Under the pieces are notes generated by a model. That model had not been told where the DNA came from. It saw only the letters and a list, made by a program, of their open reading frames with translations, and did not search any database. Source: Petrosia ficiformis (Eukaryota > Porifera > Demospongiae > Haplosclerida > Petrosiidae). From it: DNA of 64,000 nt. Below, one piece after another: positions 10,949 to 23,192 of this stretch; the first letter of the stretch is position 1, and each line of letters begins with the position of its first letter. The stretch lies in NCBI GenBank assembly GCA_947044365.1, contig OX345636.1:45757037-45821036 (forward strand), given 5' to 3'. Made by a program: the position numbers and the translations under genes.

Positions 10949-10954
<6 letters not shown>
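10837..10954. repeat. 118-bp near-perfect hairpin
   Basis: TATTATCGCACAGATACC through GGATACAGCGTGCCAC pairs with GTGGCAACGCTGTATCC through GGTATCTGTGCGATAATA. The loop is TCGTCCTTCGGACTC. A half-copy lies at 55.97-56.03 kb. It is followed by (TA)n to about 11000. Confidence 0.9.
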
Positions 10955-11001
<47 letters not shown>

Positions 11002-11199
11002 GTATTGTGCATGCACAAGAACATTCATTTTATTCCTGTTAAACCACAAATTTGTAGGAGGCGGTCCTCATAAGTGCCTTTGGAATGTTCTTTGGTGAAT
11101 GTGCTTCTAACTTCGGCCAAGTCTGTTTTTGTGAAAATTCGTCATCATCTGTGAGTTGCCATCAATCATATCATTGATAATCTCTCTGTAAATTGTATT

Positions 11200-11280
11200 T
11201 TCAAACTTACACACAATATATATATATATATATGTATAATTATACGCACACACACACACATATATATAATGGTGACATAT
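11200..11280. repeat. (TA)n and (CA)n microsatellites
   Basis: ATATATAT, then ACACACACAC, then ATATATA in short succession. Confidence 0.85.
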
Positions 11281-11565
11281 AATATGTATATATTAGATTG
11301 TGTATAACTACCTTGTAGTATTAAAGGCATTGTGACTTTTAGTCTGACATATTTATAACTAAATTACAGTTGCTTAAATTAAATTATGTGTTTGCGGGTT
11401 TACAAAACGTTTTGATAGACAGATACAATTACATGTACTTCAGTACAAATTATGCTAAATCTTTGACATGAAATATGAGTAGACAGCACCCTAAAATTAT
11501 AGTGATTCAAGTGTAATTGAATATGTATGTATTCTTAACAACCAAATAATTGGTAAATCCTTGCA

Positions 11566-12185
11566 ACTGTACTAACCACTAAATTAGTTATTTTAACTAT
11601 TTTTTTGGCAGTGTACCAGTTAATAATTATCATGCCTAATATCTCATTAGATGCACAAAGAAGGTTTGAAAATCTACAACGAATCAATTAAAATACTTGT
11701 TCTACTTCTTTGTACAATTATTCACTGTTGCGAAATTTTTTACTTGAAATTCTAATTAATGCCTCCATGCGTCGTAGTTTGCAGCCCCATTATACGAGTA
11801 ATTGAGTCTAATTTGGATTGAAATCAGTAGACCCACAGAGTTCATCAACATTGCTAGATTCACAATTGTCTTCTAACTCATCATCAATAGTAGCGATAAA
11901 AACGCCAATAATGTATGTAGCGTATGCCAACAGACCACACACCCTCATGAATAATTAATTGCGCCATAGGCCCATAGTAATATCAATACAGGTGCTGATA
12001 TTCAGGTCTAGACACGCCTATGCATCTATTATACAGGATAGGGATATTGAAATTACAATTATTAAATTATAATTACGTGTATATCCATAAAAATCTATAC
12101 GACCAATTAAATTACAATTTCCACTATTCAATGCAACTGTACTAACCAATAAATTTGTTATTTTAACAATTTTATTTTTGCAGTG
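11566..12185. repeat. MITE of the CACTGCAAAAAT family, partial
   Basis: Contains the family's right terminus at 12131-12185 (TGCAACTGTACTAACC through TTTTTGCAGTG), a second terminus-like block at 11566-11613, and the body motif TGCACAAAGAAGGTTTG. The complete relative is the element at 15408-20214. Boundaries are approximate. Confidence 0.5.
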
Positions 12186-12453
12186 TGGATTTATATGCAC
12201 CGAGCCCGAGGGCAAGGTGCATGCATATAAATTCAATATAGCACGAGTGGGCGTGTTATAAATAATATATTTCATGATGAAGCCACACGTACAGCATACA
12301 TATGTCTTGGCTATTGCACATGCACATCTAGTCTGAGGCTGAGCACGTTTTTCATACATTGTCATTGCATTTGGTTTGTTGTGTGAAAAGAACGAGTAGA
12401 TGGCTGAAAAGGAGAATATTCCCATGGTTAAGAAACATAGATTGTCTCTGTCA

Positions 12454-12858
12454 CACTGTAAAAAATAATTGGTTATTTTAACCTTCAATTGGTTACAGGA
12501 GTTTCAATGCAATCAGATTTCACTCCATGCTGATTTATATATTTTCTGTTAGGTATAACCTGTGGTGTATTATTAATATTCTAATTCCAACATCTGCAAA
12601 ACAACAGATGTTACTAGAGTAATTAATTAATATGTACATGAATTTGTACTAATATCAGCAATTAACGTGATGTACTCCACAAATATTTGAAACATCACAA
12701 CATTATATTGCTTTTGTTATCATGCCATAATTGATCAAAATAAAACTACTACTTTTAAACACTAGACAAGAAAGAAGCATTGACTTATACAGTCTCAGGA
12801 GGAATTGAAGCTCATGTAACCAAATGAGGGTTAAGATAACCCATTCATTTTTACAGTG
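12454..12858. repeat. MITE with CACTGTAAAAA ends, 405 bp
   Basis: Begins CACTGTAAAAAATAATTGG and ends CCATTCATTTTTACAGTG. TA follows the right end. The interior is homologous in inverted orientation to the element at 21107-21735 (shared TACATGAATTTGTACTAAT and GATGTACTCCA-type blocks). Confidence 0.7.
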
Positions 12859-12860
12859 TA

Positions 12861-13321
12861 CTAAAGAGTCGTTTTAAGAATGCCACTAGTGTGGAATTGG
12901 AGGACTTGTCCAAAGTGAAAATGCCGAAAAACACTTCCCAGAGTACAAGTTGGGCAGCAATGAAGAATTTCACCGACTGGTTCAGTGGATATAACACTCG
13001 AAACCCTGACAACACCCCCGTATTTACAGCAGTGAATCCACCAGATGTTACTCGACCTATGCATGGGGCTCAGTACTATAACTGTACTGTAAATATGTAC
13101 CAAATGCCAACATCACCTCAGGTTGCTTCACATTGCTTCCCTCCTTGGAGCTCCTTTTCTCTGTATCCATCATATCAACTGTATCCAACTTCTAGGCCAC
13201 CTATATCTTCTATGAAGACATGCAGCAAGCCTTCCAACAACAGTTGCCTACTTCTAGCCCTTCTAATGATGAGAACGCATTGACAAATCTGCCAGTTTCC
13301 GGTGATTTTGAAACAGCCTGA
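12861..13321 (+). pseudogene. DUF3504/ZMYM-KIAA1958-like relic, internally deleted
   Basis: An N-terminal piece (ELEDLSKVKMPKNTSQSTSW, NFTDWFSGYN) resembles the start of the DUF3504, Crypton-derived recombinase-like proteins. It is followed directly by a C-terminal-looking piece (MHGAQYYNCTVNMYQMP, then after a frameshift near 13205 AFQQQLPTSSPSNDENALTN, ending at TGA 13319-13321). The middle catalytic region is absent. It starts immediately after a MITE. Family call is by motif memory. Confidence 0.45.
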
Positions 13322-13647
13322 AAACGTACTTTATATACTTACTACATGGCTGTAAACATTGTGGTATCTGTATTATGGCGGCAAACATTTTTTTTTTGGT
13401 ATTCATTACTTGATTCTATCATCATTAGCAACTTTTTTCATTTACTAAGGTGTTAACTAACCACAGTGCATGTACAAAACATCAAAGGAATATATATGCA
13501 CTCAGTGTGCTGTATGGGATTTATAGCACAGTCAAAAGCTTTGAAGTGTGGCTTCATCATGATATATAATATATATATAATATATATATATTTTTTAATT
13601 TATTTATTTATTTATATAAATTATTTATACATTAGCTACATTAAGAG

Positions 13648-16600
13648 ATGCAACAAAACATCCATAACGAAGAACAAATCTCGACTTATGAAAATCAGAG
13701 TATGAACGACAATAATCCAGACTGTATCATCACCGATCAAAATATTGCATATGGTTCACAAACATTTTCCGGTACCACGAACAAACATAATACTGTTGAT
13801 ATGATACAAGAGATATACGATGACACAGTGCATAATGCCGATGCAACACAACAGATTGAGATATATGAAGAGCTTGATGTACCACAGATTGAATCACCGA
13901 TAGAAGACAATGTCCTAGTCTCATCGACACAAGGTAAAAGAATTAATTTTTGTTCTTTTAATTAATTGATGTTGTAACCGGCTTAACTAAAACATTTATA
14001 TTAAGTTACTGGACAACAAAACAAATAATTTTATTTTAAAACAGAATGTTTCGCTCTATGCATGACCTTCAAATACAGTGTCGTAAATGTTTTGCATATT
14101 AATTATTATTAGTTTTATTATATTCATAACTAATTACCTATACTTGTAATAACCATTAAGCACTTTGTAGTAACCAAACCACGTTGTAATAACACGTTGT
14201 AAAAGATGAGTAGGCAGCTGTCATTATACAAGTATTTACCAAAGAGAAGACATATAGAGGAAGCATATGAGAGAGTGACCACAAGTGTTTTAGTTGAAGA
14301 AGTAGCTGAGCATGAGACTGACCACAGAATCCAGCCCATTCAGCCCACTCATGATATTAGTAGTGTTGAGGATATTGCTTCAACTCCCGAGTGTCTCCCT
14401 TGTCAACCAGCTCGCATACAGTTTCCTGTAACATACTTTTCAGGCAAGGCACGATCATTCAACTCCTAATGGTTTCAACAACATGGCTGGAATACTCTGT
14501 AAAGAAAGATGCTATGTAAAGAATGGAATACTATGTAAAGAAAGATGCTGCTTATTGCTACCCCTGTCCTTTCTTTGGCTCAACGAGTATTTGTATACTA
14601 CTAGGCCTGAAAAAGCTTTTATTACTACAAGGTTTCACGATTGGAAGCACGCTACAGGTTCCAAGGGAATGCTTCTCAGCCATAACAACTGTATTTCTCA
14701 TAAGCAAGCAGTTGTAGCATGGGAGCAGTTCAGAGCTACTTCTAAAACTAGGTCAGTTGCAGAACAACTAGGTAGCAATAGAACAGAGCAGATAAAGAAG
14801 AACAGGCCATTACATCAATATGGTAGCTGAGGTATTACTACATTGTAGCAGACAAGAAATTTCTTTCTGGGAACATGATGAATCCAGTGAGTCCTTGAAT
14901 AAGGGTAACTGTAAAGAGATTCTATCTCTTGTGGCTAAACATGACCCAGTTGTAGCTGAGAAATTTTTTTATGGTCCCAGAAATGGTCTTTACACATCTC
15001 GTAGAATACAAATTATTATTATCAACATCATGGCCAACAAAGTAAGACAACAAATATGTACCTCCATTCAGCAAGCTGCATGGGTATTACTCCATACTAT
15101 ATAGCTGACGAAACTAAGGATATGAGCAAACAGAAACGAGTTTCCATTGTCATTTGTTACCTTGATGGTAATACTCATTTAATAGTGGAGCATTTTCTCA
15201 CTTTTGTCATAGCTTGTAATTAACAGCTGAGCACTTGTCTAAGTATATACTTGACACTTTAACAATCTACAACTTGGATGTCAATATGATTGTCTCTCAG
15301 GGGTATGACGGCGCTTCAGTAATAAGTGGTTGTTGTAGTGGTGTTCAGCAGTGCATTAGAGAGTGGGTTCTACAAACTAACTATGTTTACTGTCATGCAT
15401 ATGCACTGCAAAAATAGAATTGTTAAAATAACAAATGTAATTGTTAGTACAGTTGCATAAATGCAAATAGTTATTTAGTTAGTCATACAAGATGTTACGA
15501 CTGCATGATAACTTACTTATACCAATTATGATCAAATATCATGTGTAATATCTGCACAAAGAAGGTTTGGAAACCTAATTTAAAATATTTATTTTGCTTT
15601 TTTGTAAATCAATTAGACCATATAAGGAAATTGGAACTTCAATTATTGGATTATAATTGGTAATATAATAAGTGCATGTACATTGTATGTCATCATGCAG
15701 TCATAACAACCTACACAACTAATTAAATTACAATTTCTACTATTCCTTGCAACTGTACTAACAAATGTATTAGTTATTGAAAGGGAGAATCCCATAAAAA
15801 ATTATGCATGGATTTTGTACATTTATAGACATCTTTTGTTATTATTATTATGTATCTACATAAAAAAAGTTAACAAATTGTAGAAAATGATACATACTGC
15901 TGCCTACTGCAGCAATTCACTTCCGGTTATGTGCACGCGATGACGTACAAGGGGGCCTTACGTCCATGTGATAAAGCTGTCATGGCGGAAGCCCACTATC
16001 ACAGATGCTGAGAATACTCAGAATAGCTCTCCATTTATATCTGACTCTGAAATTTCTGATCTGGAAATGGCTTACTCTTCTTCAGAATTTGATGACGATG
16101 TTGACACCATTGGTGATGGAATAGAACCTTATCTTTTTGAACCACTAGCTACTGATGCCGATTATGAAGGAGGAAGTGAAATTAATGATACAGAGGAAAA
16201 TTTGGAAAGACTGATGGATAGAAACTGGTAAGTAGTCAATTCTAATTATCAAGTTTATTTTTTACATATAATATATGAAAAAAATGTTTTTAGGTGCACT
16301 TATGGTATTTGCCAAATAATGCCAACTGTGACTGAATGTTTATGTTGCTGTGAAATTGATAAAGTGGAAAACAAAATGGATGGAGGTTATTCATGTATAG
16401 TGGAACATCCAGGATTCGATGCTGTTTGCTTAAATGTGTGGGTTCTGCAAACTGCCTACTATACTTTACGAAAACATTATGGGTCTGAAGCCTATTAAGG
16501 AACTATACAGGAGTATGTTATACATTTTCTGTTAACCCTTTCTCATGTTCTTTTGTTTATATGTAGGAAATATCGTCACATAGCTTATCGTCAGTTTACT

Positions 16601-19600
16601 CAATGGTGCTGGGGCTGGTTGGGTCGACATGTTCGAGTTACTTCCATTTTGTGCTGTTACAAAGATATGAAGTACATTTCCATCTGACAAATATACTGGA
16701 CCAAACTTATGAAATAATATACTTTAGTTACATAGTTTGTTCCCATGAATTATATATATGTATACATTGCAGCAGTTTTATTTATTGAATCGGCTTGTGT
16801 GCTGCAATACTGCATCAACTTTCACTGGCTTTTCATATGCACTGCATAGTGGGAGTGGTGTTAAGGAAGTAACCGCAAAGGATTTTTCCATATTGGATTG
16901 TTTGATTGACTCCTTCATTAACTCTTGTACATAATCTAGTAAGATAAGATGATGTGGACTATATTATCTACTATGATGCCATACAATAACATACTGAATC
17001 TTAGATTAACAGTAACTTCCTTTACAATATACCCTCCTTTCTTGTACTTGGGAAATCTGATGTCATATCTTGGAACATCTTGTTTAGTTGTAGCCTGCTG
17101 ACATCTCTGCAGTTCTCATTGTAGTGTAATACTGCAATCTTCAATCTAAAACATTATTATTATGAACTTCATTATTATAAAATGCATACAGAAATCATTA
17201 CCGTGTCATCATTCCATGATAAGAAAAGGCCATAGACTTTGGTGCAAAATGTATCACTACACTATGAAATGCTTCAAGTGCTGATGTTTGGTATAAAGTA
17301 GATAGTTTTCCAACATCTTTAACAACTGTTTTATTAGTTATGAAGTTTGAGGCTTGCTTTAGTATCTGATCAATAACACATAGCACTAAAAGAAACAGTA
17401 ACTTAGGTGGCTTCAGCCATTTCCTCTTTCATCTCAATCTCTTGTGACTAGATAGAGGGAAAAGCTGACTATGACCTCTGTGGACATTGTGAATATGATT
17501 TGTTAATGAGAGCCATTTGGCTTTTATCAGCTCTTCATTTGCACTCTCTGTTGACATAGCACACCAATATAGATGACCATACTTTTGCACCATTCTCCAA
17601 CCAGTTCACAATCCTTCTGTTTAGCAAGCTTCTCAACTTTTTTTCAAAAGCCTAAAGTAAGAATATAGCTACTACCTAGTAAAATAAATTTACTTACTTT
17701 TTGCAACATGCCATACATCATAGCAGTGCTTAGTGTTTGGCAGCTGCTCTCTGAATTTGTTTATGTCGATCAGTAACAAATGTATCAATGGTGAGATCTT
17801 TACTTTGAAGAAACTTCACACAACTAATCAATCCCTCCATCTCCATGTGATAACTACCTTTAACTTCATTACTCTATGTGTACAAGTGTAATATGTATAC
17901 AAAACACACTTTTCTTCTACCTGTACAAGCTGAAAATCTAAAATGTGACTGGTAGTTAAATCCATAAATGTATATGACCTATACTTAGCACTGTGTTCTG
18001 GGCTGTCAGCTCTACCATCTCCTCCAAGCATTAAAGGCTTCTTCTCTCTTTGTAGTTTTCCTAATAAATCAAACTGTTGCTCCTTCCATACACTAGCTAC
18101 TGCTGGGTACAAATACTGTTGCTGGGGTCTGAAAAATGTGGTTAGTGATATTACTGCACAGTTCATATGTTGAAATACTCGTAATGACTTTGTTGGTAAT
18201 GCACCAGCATATAAGATATAAGCTGACATTAACAGATTTCCAGCTGGTATGTTTCTGATAAATGGTTGATTCTCCCAAACACTCGTCATTTCACATTTCA
18301 AACACTTTTGTGTAATCTTTAAAAATGTTCCAATTGTATATGAAGATATTTCTGTTGATGCTCTACATTCTGGACATTTCTTAAACAGAATTTTCAGGGA
18401 TGACTCAAAAACAATGTACTTCTTCTCTGTATATGTTTGAAATTCAGAAATTTGTTCATTCACTTCACTGAAAACCCAAAAAAAGCACGAGTTTTAAAAC
18501 ATTTTTAAAATGTCACATAACTACCTTGATTGTGAATTTGAACTAGGACTATCTGAAGGAAGATACCTGGAGTAATTTTCATCCATTTCCTCTGAACTCA
18601 CTTCAGATGGAAGAGGAGTTGATGTCAATGTTGACTCTGTTATCAGATTACACTGAATTCCAATATCTGATGTACTGGCTTTTATCATTGTTTCTGTAGG
18701 AACATCAATTGCCAGAATGTTGCATTAACCTTTATTGCAACATTTGACTTTTGTTTGTATTCTTACATTTCTGCAATATGCTGGCTCAGGTTCTACTTGA
18801 TTTCCAACTGAACTGCAATTGTACCACACCATTGGAGGCTTTGTAAATAGAAAAGGTGGTTCACATATTTCTGATTCAACACTTGTTTCATTGGACATAC
18901 TGCTTTCTTCTTCATCTGCTAACATCTCCTGAATCAGCTGTTTATTATACAATGTAATGAACAGGTGAAAAAATTATTTACTAATTACTAGTTTCTTACT
19001 CTTTTCCTCTCTCTTTTCTCATAAGCAGCTGATGTTCTTCTCTTCTTGGAAGGATTTTCCTAACTAAAATCGACATCACTTGTCGAAATATCAGGCCTAA
19101 CAAATATGCTTGGAACAGCATCAGCTTTTAATTTCAGCCTCCATTTAAACCCCACACGTATTGCAGTTAAAGAGCTAGGATCAAAGCAGTCTTCTGAAAT
19201 GTGTTTGCTGCACACACAAGAGTTTTTAGTAGGTCCTGGCCAGCAATCCCTGGTCCTTTGCACTTGTTTTATTCACTGATCTCTGAGTTTTTGGTCCAAA
19301 GGAAAGCCAAACAAGCTTACACAATCTGAATGTGTGCTGTTACATCCAGCAGCTACACACTTCTTTCCCAATCTCCTTGACAGTTTTTAACCCTTAAAAC
19401 ACTGATGTCACATATATGTGACATTTCACCCCTATGTGGTTCGCAGTGTGTTCCTAGCTTTACGAAGCTCTCCAAATGATTGTAATTGGCATCAGGCACA
19501 AGCCCATGAAAATGGCTAAAAAAGTTGATGGTTTTTCGACCGCCCTTTGGCCTAAATAACAAGTACAGGGGAAATTTTAAAGGGGGTGTCCCCCAGTTAA

Positions 19601-22600
19601 TGGGGATTCGAATGGGGCACAGCTCCTCGTCGCCCACGCAATTTGCGGTTTCAAGACCCCGCCCCCGCGCTCTGGTGGGTACCTGAGGCATTTCCTTTGC
19701 TGTCAAACTTGAAATCTTGGGTGTAGCCAGTGCCAACATGCAGTGGGGTCATTTTGTTTGCCCCAGTTCCAGTCAAAAGAAGGAGAGCACTGCATTTGAT
19801 TTAATCACACAAAGCGCTTGGGGACTTTGGAGTCATAGTAAGCAAGTTGGTAGAAGTAGTACTCCATGTTGGAAACGTTTGGGGTAGAGAAAGTGAACGG
19901 TGGCCAAAATATATGCAATAGAGTCCCCAGTGTTGGAAATGGAAAGAATTTCGAAAAACAGGCTCAGTGCTGTAAAGGTTAACGACATAGCCCCCCTCGA
20001 ACGTCATCACATAACCACGCCCACAACCGGAAGTGATTTGTTACAGTACTAAACAGTGCTTTTTTGTGTGTCATTTTCAACAATTTGGTAACATTTTAGA
20101 AAATAATTCATGTAGATACATAATAATAATAACAAAAGGTGTCTGTAAATGTACAAAAATCCATCCATATTTTTTCATGGGAGCTTCCCTTTAACAATTT
20201 TATTTTTACAGTGTACCCATTCTCTTAATGTAGTTTTTGTTGACTGCGTCAAAAACAACTTCCACGCTTTCAAGTTCTTCTTAGTACAATCTCTCTATGT
20301 CTTTATGTCATCCAGCAAAGCCAATGTCATTTACTCGGAGATGCAAAATCAGCTTCATCCAGATAAACAATATATACTGACAATTGCAAAAGCTATATGA
20401 TACTAGGTGGGCATGTAGATACTTGTCACTAGATGTCATTGCCAGTATATACCATCGATTTAATCTCAGCCACACTTGATTCAATTGCTGAAGGCAATGA
20501 TAAACCCAAAGCAATTGAGTCTACTGGTTAAGTTCATCTCCTGTCTGGTCATCTTCCCACGTATAATGACAACATCAAAATTATCTGATCAACTCCGAAG
20601 TAGAAAGAAAAATTTGGCTTTAGCTGCTGATTTAGTTATCTCCACATCAGATACTTAAAAGACACTAAAGAGTGATGACACTTGGGATGAGACGTATAAG
20701 TACATCACTAATATTCACAACATTGAAGCTCAGGAATGGAGAAGACGTAAGAGACCTTTATAGGGTGGATGACTTTCTTTCTTTAGAATCTACAGCCAGT
20801 ACTGGTCATAGGGAGTCTTTCAACAACAGTGAATTTTGAAGACTAACATTTATTTTCCTGTTTAGATCATACTCTCTGAGATAGACTGTAGATTCACTCA
20901 CACCAATCTGAATCTTATGAAATCATTTTATGCTTGTCATCCCCCCCTCTTCTTAACATCATGAATGATTACTCCAGTGTATCATACTAACTTGTGCTTC
21001 CAATGTTTAGCATCACGCACACAACCCCCCACCCCCTTAGCATCAGTATGACATTAAGCGTACAAATCTACAAGTAATCAGTTAATTATTTTCACTCTAA
21101 GACTTACACTGTAAACATGAATGGGTTATTTTTACCCTCATTTGGTGACATGAGTTTCAATTCCTCCTAAGCCTATATTAATTAATGCTGCTTTTGTGTC
21201 TAACTATAGGTAACATTTACAGGATATTAAAAATTTATTTCTTTTGATTTTGATCTATATTGACTTGTGTATAAAGTACATGTGATAATAAAGAATGGTA
21301 AAAAGAACAATACAATATATATGTACTTAAAACATGTAAATCCCGTAATAATTACACATACATGTGCTGATGTTTCAAATATGTATGGAGTACATCACCT
21401 GTTATTTGCTATTATAAGTAGAAATTCATGTACATCCTTATATTAATTACTCTAGAATGAACTAGTAAGTTTGTTGTTTTCACACATGTTTGAATAGGAA
21501 TACTAATATATACACCACAGGTTGTACCTATAATACTATGTTTACATATATAGCTACATTACATTAATATGTCTGTTACCATATTATGATATGTAGTATA
21601 TATATCAAGATCAAATGAACTGTGACTTGTAAATATTACCTAACAGGAAAAGTAAATCAGCATGGAGGAAAATATAACTGCATTGAAACACCTATAATAA
21701 ACTGAGTGTTAAAATAACTTGTTACTTTTACAGTGTAGTAAAAAAAATCTTTATTGTATTAGCCATAGTTGAACATGCTGAAACGTCTTCAACATAAAAT
21801 GGATAATGTACCTTTCAGAGGCATTTCAAATTTAGTGTAACATGTCAGCTTTGTTTCTGACATTTAGCACCTTATATGTTACATACTGACCTATGTGGAG
21901 ATTCTTCCATTTTTGTGTGTGTATTATTTCATTATATATTTATTGTTTTGTACAACAAGTTCATTTCTACAATAATAATTTAAACGATGTATTATTACAT
22001 TATAAATGATTATTAGTACATTATCTTTTTATTAGAAATCAGTTTTGAAGCAATAAGGCAGTCATTACCACCACTATTAGCTCAACCTAACCATCCTGAT
22101 AACAGTAACATAAACCTAGAGCCTAACATATCATACAGTTCAAGCCTACCATCTAGCAGTGCCAATATTACTACTCATGACATACCATTTTATCGGCCAA
22201 TCATAAATGACAATGAATCCCACCATGAGACATCCTTGCTTGAAAGGAACAATGAGGATACTGATACTATAATCACAGAACCAAATAGCTCATATGATTT
22301 GAATGCAACCACTACTGATCATGATGTAACTACTCACAACATACCATTGTGTTTACCTATTATTGAAGAAACACAGATTGATGTTGCTACACATACTCAA
22401 CAAAGAGTACAAAATGTACAATATGATTATATTGGACGTCCTTCAAGATCAGGTGAGATTTATAAATAATTATGTATATATATAGTATTATATTATTTAA
22501 GAACTGAATAGTCTTGAAAAATACTTGAGTGTTCAGTATGGCATGTACTGTCATCTTATCCATGCATGCAATGTTGATTGTTGGCTTGCAGAGGAAAAAC

Positions 22601-23144
22601 ATTAGACACCACTAATACATAAATATATATTGCTAGAGTAAAGGCAAAACACGAAGAAGTGATACTTATGTATGATTGTTAACATGTTATGTTGAAGTGG
22701 TATTTATTTTTTTGCCAAATCAAGGCACCATCCCAATCTTGTTCCTGTGCTTTTTTCGATTTTGATATCCCTACATACTCTTTTTAAAAATGTTTTTTTA
22801 TTATTCTTTTGTAATTTCAATTTCCTTATCTTGTCTAATAGATAGTATGACATATAAGACATAATAATGATAATTGATTTTAATTGGTACAAGACTATAC
22901 AATTAGTTATCATGGAGTAGATGTCTTTTGGTTAGATTCTCAATCAAAATAATATCACTACAAAAATAATATTGTTAAAATAAATATTCTATTGGTTAGT
23001 ATAATTTTAATAGTTGCGAGGACATCTATAATTTGATTGACCATGAAGGTTGTCATGACTACGTTTAATTAAGGTGAGAAAACCTATAACTACATTATTA
23101 ATGGCTTGTAGAGCCACCCGTATGAGTGCATTCCACAGGGTTTA

Positions 23145-23192
<48 letters not shown>

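Larger units (their letters stand above)
15781..20190. mobile_element. Kolobok-like DNA transposon, 4.4 kb, with accessory gene
   Basis: Long terminal inverted repeats of about 190-200 bp. The left arm 15781-15970 starts AAGGGAGAATCCCAT. The right arm 19983-20190 ends ATGGGAGCTTCCCT. Both contain TTTTGTTATTATTATTATGT and ACTTCCGGTT blocks in mirror order. TTAA follows the right end, and the sister MITE shows TTTTAA at the target, so a TTAA duplication with a mutated left copy fits. The minus strand encodes a THAP domain and transposase of the type seen in Kolobok elements. The plus strand carries a P2X7-C-terminus-like gene. All genes are damaged. The element is itself hit by a TTAA-type element at 19391-19978. 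Confidence 0.8.
15408..20214. mobile_element. MITE (CACTGCAAAAAT ends) split by a Kolobok-like element
   Basis: Left part 15408-15780 begins CACTGCAAAAATAGAATTG. The right stub 20191-20214 ends ATTTTTACAGTG. The terminal inverted repeat is about 50 bp, with the left terminus reappearing inverted at 15750-15780 plus the stub. It interrupts the ZMYM1-like frame between a His-Ala-Tyr and His-Ser-Leu-Asn-Val. The uninterrupted target sequence TTATTTTAAC exists in the sister MITE at 12155-12170. Confidence 0.78.

Noticed and set aside
15779..15783. A perfect TTAA target duplication for the Kolobok-like element
   Set aside because: TTAA is seen only on the right; the left reads TTGAA, so the duplication is inferred from the sister MITE and not claimed as perfect.
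16603..16788. Open frame over the third exon of the P2X7-like gene taken as its own gene
   Set aside because: It is another frame over the conserved exon; the WCWGWLG motif lies in the exon-3 frame described, and this frame has no motif or splice support.
19353..19739. 128-residue minus-strand frame as a gene
   Set aside because: It lies across the TTAA-type element; related copies at 62 and 63.5 kb do not keep the frame.
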